Source: Kuafuiihalomonas sp964473255
GTDB taxonomy: Bacteria; Myxococcota; Kuafuiibacteriia; Kuafuiibacteriales; Kuafuiibacteriaceae
DNA: 46,794 bases
Assembly: GCA_964473255.1 (NCBI GenBank)
Contig: CAYYOT010000035.1
Span: 1 to 46,794, forward strand
Reading direction: 5' to 3'
Part shown: positions 7,533 to 16,134 of the stretch, in pieces
Layout: each line of letters starts with the position of its first letter
How positions within the stretch are numbered: the stretch's first letter is position 1
The notes under the pieces: generated by a model
Databases searched by the model: none
Seen by the model: only the letters and a program-made list of their open reading frames with translations
What the model was told of the DNA's origin: nothing
Made by a program: the position numbers and the translations under genes

Positions 7533-10500
7533 GGAACGACCCGGGCCCTCGGCATGACGACCCGTGCTCGCGAATCCTGGGCGACCTGCTGAAACGTCAT
7601 TCGTAGCGCGCCGTAGTCTTCCGGCTGAACTCTGATTTGGGGAATCGATCGCTCGCGCTCGTAGATCAGGGATGAGGTCGCTGGATCCCAGGTGATGCGC
7701 TGCTGGAAGGAACCGAAGTCCGTGATCCGTCGAAAGCTCCGAGGAAATTCGAACGGACTTCGGAGATCGTCGGGCATCCGTAGGCGGACGGTGAGCCGCT
7801 CGTGCGATTCGACGAGCAGCATGGGCGTGGAGCGATGGGGAAGGCGAGCATAGTCGTTGGTTCCGGGCAGACCGAAGACCTCGGCCAAGGGATAGGTTTC
7901 GAAGAACGCCTCGGCCGTCCAGGCGCCGACGCCCACCGCGAAGAGCGGCATGCGCACCGCCGCGCGAAGAGTCGCTCCCTCGGCGGTCGATTCGATGCGG
8001 ACTCTGCGGAGCGTGATGCCAGGCAGGGCGGGGCCCAATGCCTCCTCCAGCCGTCGGCTCCATTGTCCCGGAGGACTTCGTGCCGCGAAGACCGTGAGGT
8101 CAGCCGCCAGCTCGTCCGTCAGCGACCAGGTGACCGTCCCCGTGACCGAACCATCCGTCTCGGCCGCGAGCTCGAAGATGGCTTCCTGCACGGAGTCCCG
8201 GATCCACGCATCGGCGACCGGCTTCGGTCGTGGGGGCCCCAGCGGCGTGACTTCCAGGTAGCTCCCGCCGCGAAAGGACGACGGGAGTCGACCTCGAAAC
8301 ACATCGTCGCGCTCGAGCGAAAACCAGACCGTCGACGAACGCATCCGAGCTCGACCGACCAGTCGTCGAAATCGCTGCGGGTCCGGATAGAGCGTACGTA
8401 CGCGAGGGGCGGTGCCCGAGCGCATGAGAACGAGGTCGGCGTCGATTCCCACGGCGCGGGCCAAGGCGACGGCCAGCACCGTGCGTGAACCTCGGCGATT
8501 GATCAGTGTGGCGAAGGGACGCCGGGGCGGACCGACCTCGATCTCCTCTTCCACCCAATCGAGGATGCGGGACAGAATCGAGTCATCGCTCCCCTGCGCA
8601 AATCGCGTCCGTGCGAAGGCCTCGACCCAGGGCGTGGATTCCTGGAGGAGTCGTGCCGGGCGGAGGTTGGCTTCGCGGGCACCCATCACGTCGGTCCCGG
8701 CCCAGATCACGACGAAAGGAACGTGCTCTTCGGGCGGGGCGGTGAAGGGCTCGGGAGGAATCGCTGGCTGAAGACCGGATTGCCAGACCGCGGTCACCAT
8801 GTCGTTCGTCCGCCGCAGATAGGGCTCCGGAGCTCCGTTGATCGACCGATGCTCGAAGGGGATGGACGCCGGCAGGAGGGCGACCAGGTCGCTCCGATGT
8901 GACGGGGCGCCGCCTCGCAGGTAGAACCGTCGAATGTAGCCGCCGGTCGGAGTGCTCGGTGACTCCAGCCGCAGCCAGCGGCGCTCCACGCCGTCGCCGG
9001 GCTCGAGGTGAGAAAACGAGACGTCGATCTTCCCTGGGTGGCGGTCGGCCTCCATCGCCGTGCCGTCCGGCTCCAGCGTCCGCAGCGCCAAGACGATCGC
9101 GTTGCCCGGCACCCGTACCTCTCCGAAAGCGTCGACTGCTTCGCGAGTCTGGACTCGAATGACCGCGTGTTGCTCCGAGAGCACCGACCCGTCAGGCCAG
9201 ATCCGATCCACGACTCGATCCAGCAAGATGACGTCGTCGTAGGCGGACCACGGTTCCGAACGATCCAGGCCCCGAGGAATCGAGCGCCCGGCCACCGGCG
9301 CCAGGAGCGACCATGGGTCGAAGCGCAAGCGCGTGCGCAACCACCCATCCGGCGTATCGATGAAGGGGTCCAAGCCGCGCTGGGCAACGCTCAGACCGAC
9401 GGCGTCCAGGTCGAGTGCTCCCGCCCGAGCCAGGCCTTTCCAGGCCTCGTCCGAAGTGACGCGATCGTCGAGCGCGGTGGATGCGATCAGGAGCGTCCGG
9501 AGCGCCGCGTCGTCGAGTGGGTCTCGCTCCCGGGCCCGCCGGGCGGCGGCGCCCGCCCGTTCGAAACGACCCCGGTCCAGCTCCCACTGTGCCACGAGGC
9601 TCCACTTCACCGACGGATCGCCCCGTTCGGCCAGGGCGTAGGCCTGGACCAAGGCATCATCGATGCGCCCCTCGCGGGCCAACGCCTCGACCAGCGACCA
9701 GTGGGGCTCCGCGCGAAGGGGACGCAGCAGGTCCAGGCGCCGCGAGCGTCGAAGGAAGCGATTCGCTGCATCGTGGAGGCGCGTTGGCAGGCCGGCCGCG
9801 AACGCCCGCTGCAGACGTTCGACCGCCTCGGTGGTCCTTCCCTCCTCGTCGAGCCATCGATGTTGGTACCAATGCACGAGCCAATCGTGGGGAGCGAGTC
9901 GTTCGGCCGCGTCCATGGCCCGTGCGGCCTCGGCGCGCTGGTCCGGTCCGAGCGCATCCGCCAGCTCGAGCCAGGCGCGGGGGGCCTCCGGGTCGAGATC
10001 GACCGCACGACGGATCAGCTGCAGCCGAAGTCCATCGTCGAGGTCGTCGAAGAGCCAGTTGCGCCACGCCCGAAGCAAGAGCGCCGAGGCCTCGGCTCGC
10101 TCGACCACCCAGCCCAGATGACGCTCGACATCGCGAGCCGACGCGAGTCCCGCTCGGCGGGCGGCCGACGACTCCAGCCAGTGGTCGGCCCAGGAACGGG
10201 CGGCCGGCCGAAGAGGCCGAGCCATGATCCTCGTCGGCGAAGGGCCGGGACCGTCGGTCGGACAGGGTCCCGAAGGAACGGTGGCGGCGAACCGGATGGT
10301 CTGTCCAGGCGCCACGCGCAGGCGGAGGGTGAGCGGGTGGGAGCCCGGCTCCAGGTCGGCTCGAAACCACCAAGCGTCCGCGTCCGGACGCCCGACCGTC
10401 GTGCCCGCGAGGGTCAGCTGACCGGACGCCTCCGTTCGAGCCCAGACCTCGACGGTCGAGGCGATCGCGACCTGCAGGCACGTGCGCGCTTCATAGAGGC

Positions 10501-11164
10501 CGGCTCGGCCCCCGGCGCTGACCTCGACCCGCGGTCCCCGAACGGGCGCCGACCGCCGAGCCGGGCCCGGAGGCGGTGCTCGCGGAGCAACGCCCTGATT
10601 CCATCGTTCGAAGACGACCGGGTCGTCGACGCCGACCGGGCCCCGGACCGTCCAGTCGACGAGCCAGCCGCCTTCCTGCAAGCGGTCGGCGGAAGCCGGC
10701 TCACTCTGGGTGCGCAGGCTCGCCAGGAGCGCGCGACTCGGAAGGCTGCGCGGCGCAGCGCGAGGTGTCGACGTGGCACCGTCCCGAGTCCATGCCGCGA
10801 GCAGGCCGAGGCAGAGACGGCCGGCGGGCTCGTCGACCCCGGCTTCGGCACACCGCCGAGCATGGGCGTAGGCCTGTTCGCGCCGCAGGTCGTCGTCGTC
10901 GAGCAACGCGAGCCAGAGCCAGCCGCTCGCCTCTTCGGGACTTCGCTCGGTGGCGCGCTCCAAGATGGCTCGCGCTCGGGCTCGATCGTTGAGCTCGACC
11001 CATGCGCGGGCCGCCGCCTGCACCGGATCCGAATCTTGAAGAGCATCGATGACGCCGGCGGAGACGGTCGGGTCCAGGACCGGGGGTTCGAGTGTCCTTC
11101 GCCCGGTCGTACTGCAGGCCGTCAGGAGGAGACCGGCCAGGACGGGGGCGCGTCTCACTGCCAC
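7517..11164 (-). CDS. large TPR lipoprotein with a pseudo-transglutaminase (DUF3857-like) module
   Basis: A 1215-residue protein starting at GTG 11164. It has a lipoprotein signal with lipobox LTAC (Cys17), so it is probably an outer-membrane lipoprotein facing the periplasm. Helical repeats of TPR type fill about 25-150 and 350-640. A DUF3857-like beta region (about 680-800, including VIRVQTREAVDAFGEVRV) and a transglutaminase-fold segment follow. Around residues 888-910 it reads RRGSRTVLAVALARAVGI where the upstream paralogue has GDCKDKSVLLMAML, so the nucleophilic Cys is missing. The His is also absent (STVWFSLE in place of FNHAVTYV), and the Asp site reads YLEVTP rather than YLDPTT. I infer a non-catalytic binding or scaffold role. 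It overlaps the upstream paralogue by 10 bases and is co-transcribed with it. Function unknown. Confidence 0.78.
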   Translation of the reverse strand: MAVRRAPVLAGLLLTACSTTGRRTLEPPVLDPTVSAGVIDALQDSDPVQAAARAWVELNDRARARAILERATERSPEEASGWLWLALLDDDDLRREQAYAHARRCAEAGVDEPAGRLCLGLLAAWTRDGATSTPRAAPRSLPSRALLASLRTQSEPASADRLQEGGWLVDWTVRGPVGVDDPVVFERWNQGVAPRAPPPGPARRSAPVRGPRVEVSAGGRAGLYEARTCLQVAIASTVEVWARTEASGQLTLAGTTVGRPDADAWWFRADLEPGSHPLTLRLRVAPGQTIRFAATVPSGPCPTDGPGPSPTRIMARPLRPAARSWADHWLESSAARRAGLASARDVERHLGWVVERAEASALLLRAWRNWLFDDLDDGLRLQLIRRAVDLDPEAPRAWLELADALGPDQRAEAARAMDAAERLAPHDWLVHWYQHRWLDEEGRTTEAVERLQRAFAAGLPTRLHDAANRFLRRSRRLDLLRPLRAEPHWSLVEALAREGRIDDALVQAYALAERGDPSVKWSLVAQWELDRGRFERAGAAARRARERDPLDDAALRTLLIASTALDDRVTSDEAWKGLARAGALDLDAVGLSVAQRGLDPFIDTPDGWLRTRLRFDPWSLLAPVAGRSIPRGLDRSEPWSAYDDVILLDRVVDRIWPDGSVLSEQHAVIRVQTREAVDAFGEVRVPGNAIVLALRTLEPDGTAMEADRHPGKIDVSFSHLEPGDGVERRWLRLESPSTPTGGYIRRFYLRGGAPSHRSDLVALLPASIPFEHRSINGAPEPYLRRTNDMVTAVWQSGLQPAIPPEPFTAPPEEHVPFVVIWAGTDVMGAREANLRPARLLQESTPWVEAFARTRFAQGSDDSILSRILDWVEEEIEVGPPRRPFATLINRRGSRTVLAVALARAVGIDADLVLMRSGTAPRVRTLYPDPQRFRRLVGRARMRSSTVWFSLERDDVFRGRLPSSFRGGSYLEVTPLGPPRPKPVADAWIRDSVQEAIFELAAETDGSVTGTVTWSLTDELAADLTVFAARSPPGQWSRRLEEALGPALPGITLRRVRIESTAEGATLRAAVRMPLFAVGVGAWTAEAFFETYPLAEVFGLPGTNDYARLPHRSTPMLLVESHERLTVRLRMPDDLRSPFEFPRSFRRITDFGSFQQRITWDPATSSLIYERERSIPQIRVQPEDYGALRMTFQQVAQDSRARVVMPRARVVPQNAN

Positions 11165-14100
11165 CGGATGACGACCTTTCGATTCATGGCGTCATCGATG
11201 CGCAGGCACACGGCCCGAAAGGCCGAATAATCCTCGGGCTCGATGCGCCGCGCGGTGAACTCGACGGTATCCTCGACGACGAACCCGTCTTCGCTCGTTT
11301 CGACCGACTGTCGCAGCGTGACCCACTCCGAGTCGATCACCACACCCTCCGGAAGCACCTCGACGGTGGCGGCTTCGGGCACGCTGTATTCTATGCGATT
11401 CGTCGTCTTCCACGGATACGCGATCCGCACCGGAAGACTCCGGGACGCCGAACCCGCATACCGCCCGGAGAGACCGTGCTGGAAGAGCGACACCGGCAAC
11501 ACGATCCGGTCACCCTTGCGGCGACCATAGCGACCGATGGCCGCGTCATACCGGTACCCTACCGGGTCCACGCGACCGTCGACGGCATCGAACTCCAGGC
11601 TCTCGATCGTGACCCCGGAGAACTGGCCTCCCAGATGAAGCTCCAGCTGTCGTCGGCGAGACTCGGGCGCCTGGAAGACTCTTCGAACCTCGGCCGCGGG
11701 AGCGCCACCGAAAGACTCCCGGCCGCTGAGGACGAGCGTCCCGTCGCTCCCCAGCGTCGCCCGATATCGCGAACGATTGAAGTTGTCCGCGGCCGTGCTC
11801 CGGGGAAGGTGCGCCAGCCGATGGCTCCCGTCGACGCCGATCACCAGCGCGAAGGCGCCCTGATCGAGCTCGGGGAGCACGTCGGTACTGGTGAACTCGG
11901 TCGTGGGGTCCAGATACAGATCCAGACTCGGGACGTAGGTCACGGCGTGATTGAAGGACCACATCGTGGGTGCGTCTTCGGGGAAGGGGCCGCGGTCGAC
12001 CGTTCGGACCAAGACGATCCGGGCCTCGATGCCGAACTCCTGGAGCATCGCCATGAGGAGGACGGACTTATCCTTGCAGTCGCCGTATCGTCGCTGGTGA
12101 ACCTCGTGCGCGGGAAAGGGCGTGAAACCGTGGACCCCGAGTTCGATACCGACGTAGCGGGTACTCCGAACGACGTAGTCGAAGAGCTTTTTCACGATGT
12201 CGGCGGTTCCCTTCGCGGATCCGACGGCTCGCCGGGCGGCGCCTCTCGAGGGTTCATCGAGGACGAGCTGCTTTCGAACGATGGCGGCGTACCACGACGA
12301 GAGCTGCGACCAGTCGCGGTATGAGCCGAAGCTCACGAAGGCCCCGACTTCCGTATAGGCGGGGCCCAAGGGCTCCACGGGCAGTGCGGTCAGCGGCCCG
12401 GCCCGCCATCGCAGCGTCTGGGTGTCCGCGCCGCTGATCGTCTGGGGCGCCGGTAGGCCCCGCTGCACTCCGAAGAAGGGGCGGGTCTTGGGAGCGACCG
12501 CGTCCACGATGAACTCGTAGCTCGGGAGCTCGCTCTGGGCGTGCTCCACGCTGCCGAAGAACCCGCCGAAGGGATTGGGACCATGGCTCTCGATCCGGTA
12601 GTGCACCTCGATGATGTCGTAAGCCTCGAGCCGTCCGAGCTCGAGGACGAAGAACCGCTGATCCAGGTACATACCGGCAACCTTGTCGGGCGTACCGACA
12701 TCCCGGCTCGCGACCGGTGGCTCGGAGCGCCCGTCCGCAGAGACTCGGCGGATCTCGATGGGGCGAAGAACCTCGCGGCTGGGGGCATAGGGCAGGGACC
12801 AGGTCTGGAGATCCGCGTGTCGCTCCGGCTCCAGGACCCGGACGACCTGATGGATCTCGCGGGCGTAGCTGCCGTCGGGGTACAGCTGGATCGTTCGCTG
12901 GTCGAAGAGAAGGGCCGCGCCGACGGCTCGCTCGAGCGGTGCGACCTCGCGCTCGTGCCAAGCCGGCTTGGCCTGGACGCCGGGGGCCGCCGGTGTCTCC
13001 GACAGGAGTTCGGCGCGCCAGCTCGCCAACTCTCGGCGATGGGGCTCGACCCGCAGCGCGGCTTCCAGATGCTTCGCGGCGGCGGCATCGTCTCCTGCGG
13101 CGGCGCAGAGGTCGGCCGCAGTCACGAGGAGCTCGGCGTTGGTGGGAAAGAGGGCGAGCGCCGGTTCGAGACTTCGCAGCGCCGCTGACGGTGTCCGGGC
13201 CACGAGCCGGGCGTACTCGAGCCGGGGGCGAACCCGGTCGGGTTCGAGCGCCATGTCGGCCCTCGCGCGGCGCAAAGCCTCGGCTTCATCGCCGCGCTCC
13301 ACAGCGATGGTGAAAGCGAGGCTCCGCAGCGCCGCGTGCCCGTAGTCCACGCGCAGCCCCTCCTCGACCCAGGCCCACGCATCATCGAGGTCGCCAGTAG
13401 CCAAGGCCATGCGGGCCGCCTCGGCGGCGACCTGCGGCGACCGGCGAGCCGGAGACCGGCGCAGGCGCTCCCGGGCGTAGCTCGATTCCCCGAGTCGATC
13501 GAACCCGAGCTCCGCCCGCCGAGCTTCGAAAGCGGGGTTGTCCGGCTGAAGACGCCGAGCGGTATCGTAGGCCTCGACGGCATCGAACACCCGGTCGGCC
13601 CGAGCCGAGAGTTCGCCCAGGCGATACCAGGCTTCCGGAACCGGGGGGTCGCTCTCGAGGGTACGCAAATATAGGTCCCGCGCCCGGTCTGGATCCCGCG
13701 GCGTCACGATGCTCGCCAGCACGAGCGCGGCGAACGTGGAGCGCGGGGCGGCCCTCTCCGCCCATCGCTCGGCCGCGGACGGGATCACCTCCGGCGCATC
13801 CACGGCCCGCTCGTGCCGAAGCCAGGCGAACCAGGCGGCATCGTCGACAGAATGCTGGCGGGTCGGCTCGGACCGACGCGATGAGCGTCGCCGGACGAGG
13901 GGGCGGCGGTTCCCTCGCCACAGCTCCTCCACCTGCGGTCGGGCCTCGTCTGCGGGCAGAACGGTGGCTCCCGGCCCGAAGCGGACGAATAGCTCGCTCG
14001 GATCCGACAGGGACTGCACTTCGACCACGACCAGGTTGGGACCGGGGCGTACCCGGATGCCCCATTCGTCCTGGTCGGGCGCGAGCGCGGCGTGCGCCGA

Positions 14101-14712
14101 CTTCGGGCCGACCTGGCCGATCACGGTTGCGGAACGCAGGCGACCTCGAGCGCCGAGCCGCATGACCACGGTACGGGGACGGTTGCTGACCAAAACCCAG
14201 GCCAACCAGGCTCGTTGGCCCTCGGCATGACCCAGGACCCCCCCCGGTCGAAACGTACCCGTCACCGGAGCCCGAGGGACGGAAAGCCACGTCCGGCCAT
14301 CCAGAAGGTCGGCGCCTCCCGACTCGAGCGGTACGTCTCCTTCCGTCAGGAGGGCATCCGGCGGGATGCCCAAACCATCGCGGAGCTCGCGGGCGCGTTC
14401 GAGGTCCCCTCGCTCTATGGCTCGGCGGCTCTGCAGCCAGCGGGTGTGGTCGGCGAGCCCGGGGATCGAAGACTGCAGGCTGAATTGCAATAGGTCGTCC
14501 AAGACAGCGGGATGTAGAACCCGCCGGGGGTCGGACCAGGCGAACCAGACCTGAGCCAGGGCGGTCGGGTCCCGAGCCTCGACGGCGGATCGAGCATGGG
14601 CAACCAACTCGGGGTACGTGGAGGTCGGAGCCGATGCCGCCGGCTCGGCCATCGCGACGCTGAGCGCGGCCAAGACCGACGGAAAAATGGTCACCGCTCG
14701 CCGTCCGAGCAT
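11155..14712 (-). CDS. large secreted TPR/DUF3857/transglutaminase-like protein
   Basis: A 1185-residue exported protein. ATG 14712 gives a signal peptide (basic MLGRR, hydrophobic core, AEPAASA). The open frame upstream to 15486 is only the antisense of the glutamate-cysteine ligase gene. TPR-like helices occupy about 300-570, DUF3857 about 600-790, and a transglutaminase core follows. The triad is intact: RYGDCKDKS with Cys879, FNHAVTYV with His922 and LYLDPTTEF with Asp935. A beta-rich tail to 1185 resembles the end of DUF3857/DUF3858 proteins. Family knowledge supports a papain-like fold that could crosslink or cleave amide bonds, but no substrate is known. It is first in a two-gene operon with the lipoprotein paralogue and diverges from the ligase gene with 69 bases between starts. 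Confidence 0.82.
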   Translation of the reverse strand: MLGRRAVTIFPSVLAALSVAMAEPAASAPTSTYPELVAHARSAVEARDPTALAQVWFAWSDPRRVLHPAVLDDLLQFSLQSSIPGLADHTRWLQSRRAIERGDLERARELRDGLGIPPDALLTEGDVPLESGGADLLDGRTWLSVPRAPVTGTFRPGGVLGHAEGQRAWLAWVLVSNRPRTVVMRLGARGRLRSATVIGQVGPKSAHAALAPDQDEWGIRVRPGPNLVVVEVQSLSDPSELFVRFGPGATVLPADEARPQVEELWRGNRRPLVRRRSSRRSEPTRQHSVDDAAWFAWLRHERAVDAPEVIPSAAERWAERAAPRSTFAALVLASIVTPRDPDRARDLYLRTLESDPPVPEAWYRLGELSARADRVFDAVEAYDTARRLQPDNPAFEARRAELGFDRLGESSYARERLRRSPARRSPQVAAEAARMALATGDLDDAWAWVEEGLRVDYGHAALRSLAFTIAVERGDEAEALRRARADMALEPDRVRPRLEYARLVARTPSAALRSLEPALALFPTNAELLVTAADLCAAAGDDAAAAKHLEAALRVEPHRRELASWRAELLSETPAAPGVQAKPAWHEREVAPLERAVGAALLFDQRTIQLYPDGSYAREIHQVVRVLEPERHADLQTWSLPYAPSREVLRPIEIRRVSADGRSEPPVASRDVGTPDKVAGMYLDQRFFVLELGRLEAYDIIEVHYRIESHGPNPFGGFFGSVEHAQSELPSYEFIVDAVAPKTRPFFGVQRGLPAPQTISGADTQTLRWRAGPLTALPVEPLGPAYTEVGAFVSFGSYRDWSQLSSWYAAIVRKQLVLDEPSRGAARRAVGSAKGTADIVKKLFDYVVRSTRYVGIELGVHGFTPFPAHEVHQRRYGDCKDKSVLLMAMLQEFGIEARIVLVRTVDRGPFPEDAPTMWSFNHAVTYVPSLDLYLDPTTEFTSTDVLPELDQGAFALVIGVDGSHRLAHLPRSTAADNFNRSRYRATLGSDGTLVLSGRESFGGAPAAEVRRVFQAPESRRRQLELHLGGQFSGVTIESLEFDAVDGRVDPVGYRYDAAIGRYGRRKGDRIVLPVSLFQHGLSGRYAGSASRSLPVRIAYPWKTTNRIEYSVPEAATVEVLPEGVVIDSEWVTLRQSVETSEDGFVVEDTVEFTARRIEPEDYSAFRAVCLRIDDAMNRKVVIRWQ

Positions 14713-14781
14713 GGGCGTCCGTGGACCTGCGCTTGCTCGCCATGCCAAAAGCTGGTTCCGTCCGGCCGCACGAGCCACCCG

Positions 14782-16134
14782 ATGTCCAAACCCATGCTCG
14801 ACGCCCGCGACCAGGGCCTCCTCGAACGGCCGATGGCCGAGACGGACGAAGAGCAGCTGCTCGGTCTGTTCCTCGACAAGGCCAAACCCGACGCCGAGTG
14901 GCAGGTTGGGACCGAGCTCGAAGTGTTCGGGTTCCATCGCGACGATGGGCGGTCGGCGTCGCTCGAGGATCTGCAGGGTGTTCTGTCGCGCCTCGGAGAA
15001 CGTCTCGGTTGGCAGCCGGACCGGGAAGCTTCGGGGGACCTCGTCGGACTCAAGGGTGAAGGAGCCAGCGTCAGCTTGGAGCCGGGCGGACAGCTGGAGT
15101 TCGCCACCCGACCCCATCGCGCGCTCCGAGAACTGCGGGACGAGTTGACGACGTACTGTCGCGCCCTCAGCGAGGCTGGCGGTGAGCGGAGTCTCGGCTT
15201 TTGGTGCGTTGGACACCAACCGTTCGTCGACCTGTCGAACGTCCCACGCATGCCCAAAGCTCGATACGAACGCATGCGAAGCTACCTCTCGCACCAGGGC
15301 CCGCGGGCTCTGGAGATGATGCATCTGACCAGCAGCATCCAGTGCACCGTCGACTTTCGCGACGAGGACAATCTCGTCGCCAAGACCCGCACGGCCGTAC
15401 GCGCGTCTCCGTTTCTGTCGGCGCTCGTCGCGGCCTCCCCATTCAAACGTGGCGCCCCGAATGGATTCAAGTCGATCCGGTACCAAATCTGGCTGGAGAC
15501 CGACGCGCAGCGGTGCGGAATATGGCCGGAAATGACGGACGATGAAGGCTTACGCCTACATCGATACATCCGCCGGGCCATGGACGTGGTCCCCATGTTC
15601 TTCATCCGCGATGGACGCTACCTGCCGGCGGAGGCCAAGCCCTTCGCCGCGTTCGTCCATGAAGGATTCGAGGGGACAACGCTCACCGTGTCCGACTTCG
15701 TCGACCACCTCACGACCTTCTTCCCCGAAGTGCGGCCCAAGGGCTACCTCGAGATGCGCGGTGCCGATTGCCTTCCACCGGTCTACGCGACCGCGGTGAC
15801 CGGGTTTTGGCGGGGCCTGCTGGACGACGACGCCACTCGGGCCGCCGCCGACGATCGGCTGCGGGCCATGGATTATGAGACCATCACCCGCCTTCAGCCG
15901 CAGGTCGCCGTGCACGGACTTTCGGCCGACAGCGCGGCGGGACCGGTTCTCGAGGTGGTCCGGTGGCTGGTCACGACCGCCTATGAGCGCTTGCGCGACG
16001 GCGCGCCCGACTGCGCCGAGTGTCTCGAGCCTTTGGTCGAGCTCGCCCGAGACGGGCAATCGCCGGCGGACCGGATGCTTCGCGCCTTCGAAGCCGAAGG
16101 CATCGACTCGGCGCTGGCCCCCTTCGAGGTTTAA
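14782..16134 (+). CDS. gshA: glutamate-cysteine ligase, plant/alphaproteobacterial type
   Basis: This would catalyse the first step of glutathione synthesis: ATP-dependent joining of glutamate and cysteine. The 450 residues match the plant-type GCS2 family throughout: WQVGTELEVFGF (about 33-44), SVSLEPGGQLEFA (about 95-107), PRMPKARYERMRSYL (about 155-169), SSIQCTVDF, PFKRGAPNGFKS, DFVDHLTTFFPEVR and KGYLEMRGADCLPP (about 325-338). The start is ATG 14782; the longer frame from 14596 runs into the neighbouring gene. No gshB is nearby. Its TAA stop (16132-16134) and the TAA of the convergent PilZ-Hsp70 gene (16131-16133) share the palindrome TTAA. EgtA-type gamma-glutamylcysteine synthesis for ergothioneine is an alternative role of related proteins. 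Confidence 0.9.
   Translation: MSKPMLDARDQGLLERPMAETDEEQLLGLFLDKAKPDAEWQVGTELEVFGFHRDDGRSASLEDLQGVLSRLGERLGWQPDREASGDLVGLKGEGASVSLEPGGQLEFATRPHRALRELRDELTTYCRALSEAGGERSLGFWCVGHQPFVDLSNVPRMPKARYERMRSYLSHQGPRALEMMHLTSSIQCTVDFRDEDNLVAKTRTAVRASPFLSALVAASPFKRGAPNGFKSIRYQIWLETDAQRCGIWPEMTDDEGLRLHRYIRRAMDVVPMFFIRDGRYLPAEAKPFAAFVHEGFEGTTLTVSDFVDHLTTFFPEVRPKGYLEMRGADCLPPVYATAVTGFWRGLLDDDATRAAADDRLRAMDYETITRLQPQVAVHGLSADSAAGPVLEVVRWLVTTAYERLRDGAPDCAECLEPLVELARDGQSPADRMLRAFEAEGIDSALAPFEV

Noticed and set aside
9008..11230. 740-residue plus-strand open frame
   Set aside because: It is antisense to the large lipoprotein gene. Its translation is Arg/Gly/Pro-rich with no domain, signal peptide or coupling, as expected for shadow frames in GC-rich DNA.
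14713..15486. N-terminal extension of the 11155-14712 gene to 15486
   Set aside because: The added 258 residues are antisense to the conserved glutamate-cysteine ligase gene, and they would bury the clear signal peptide at 14712.
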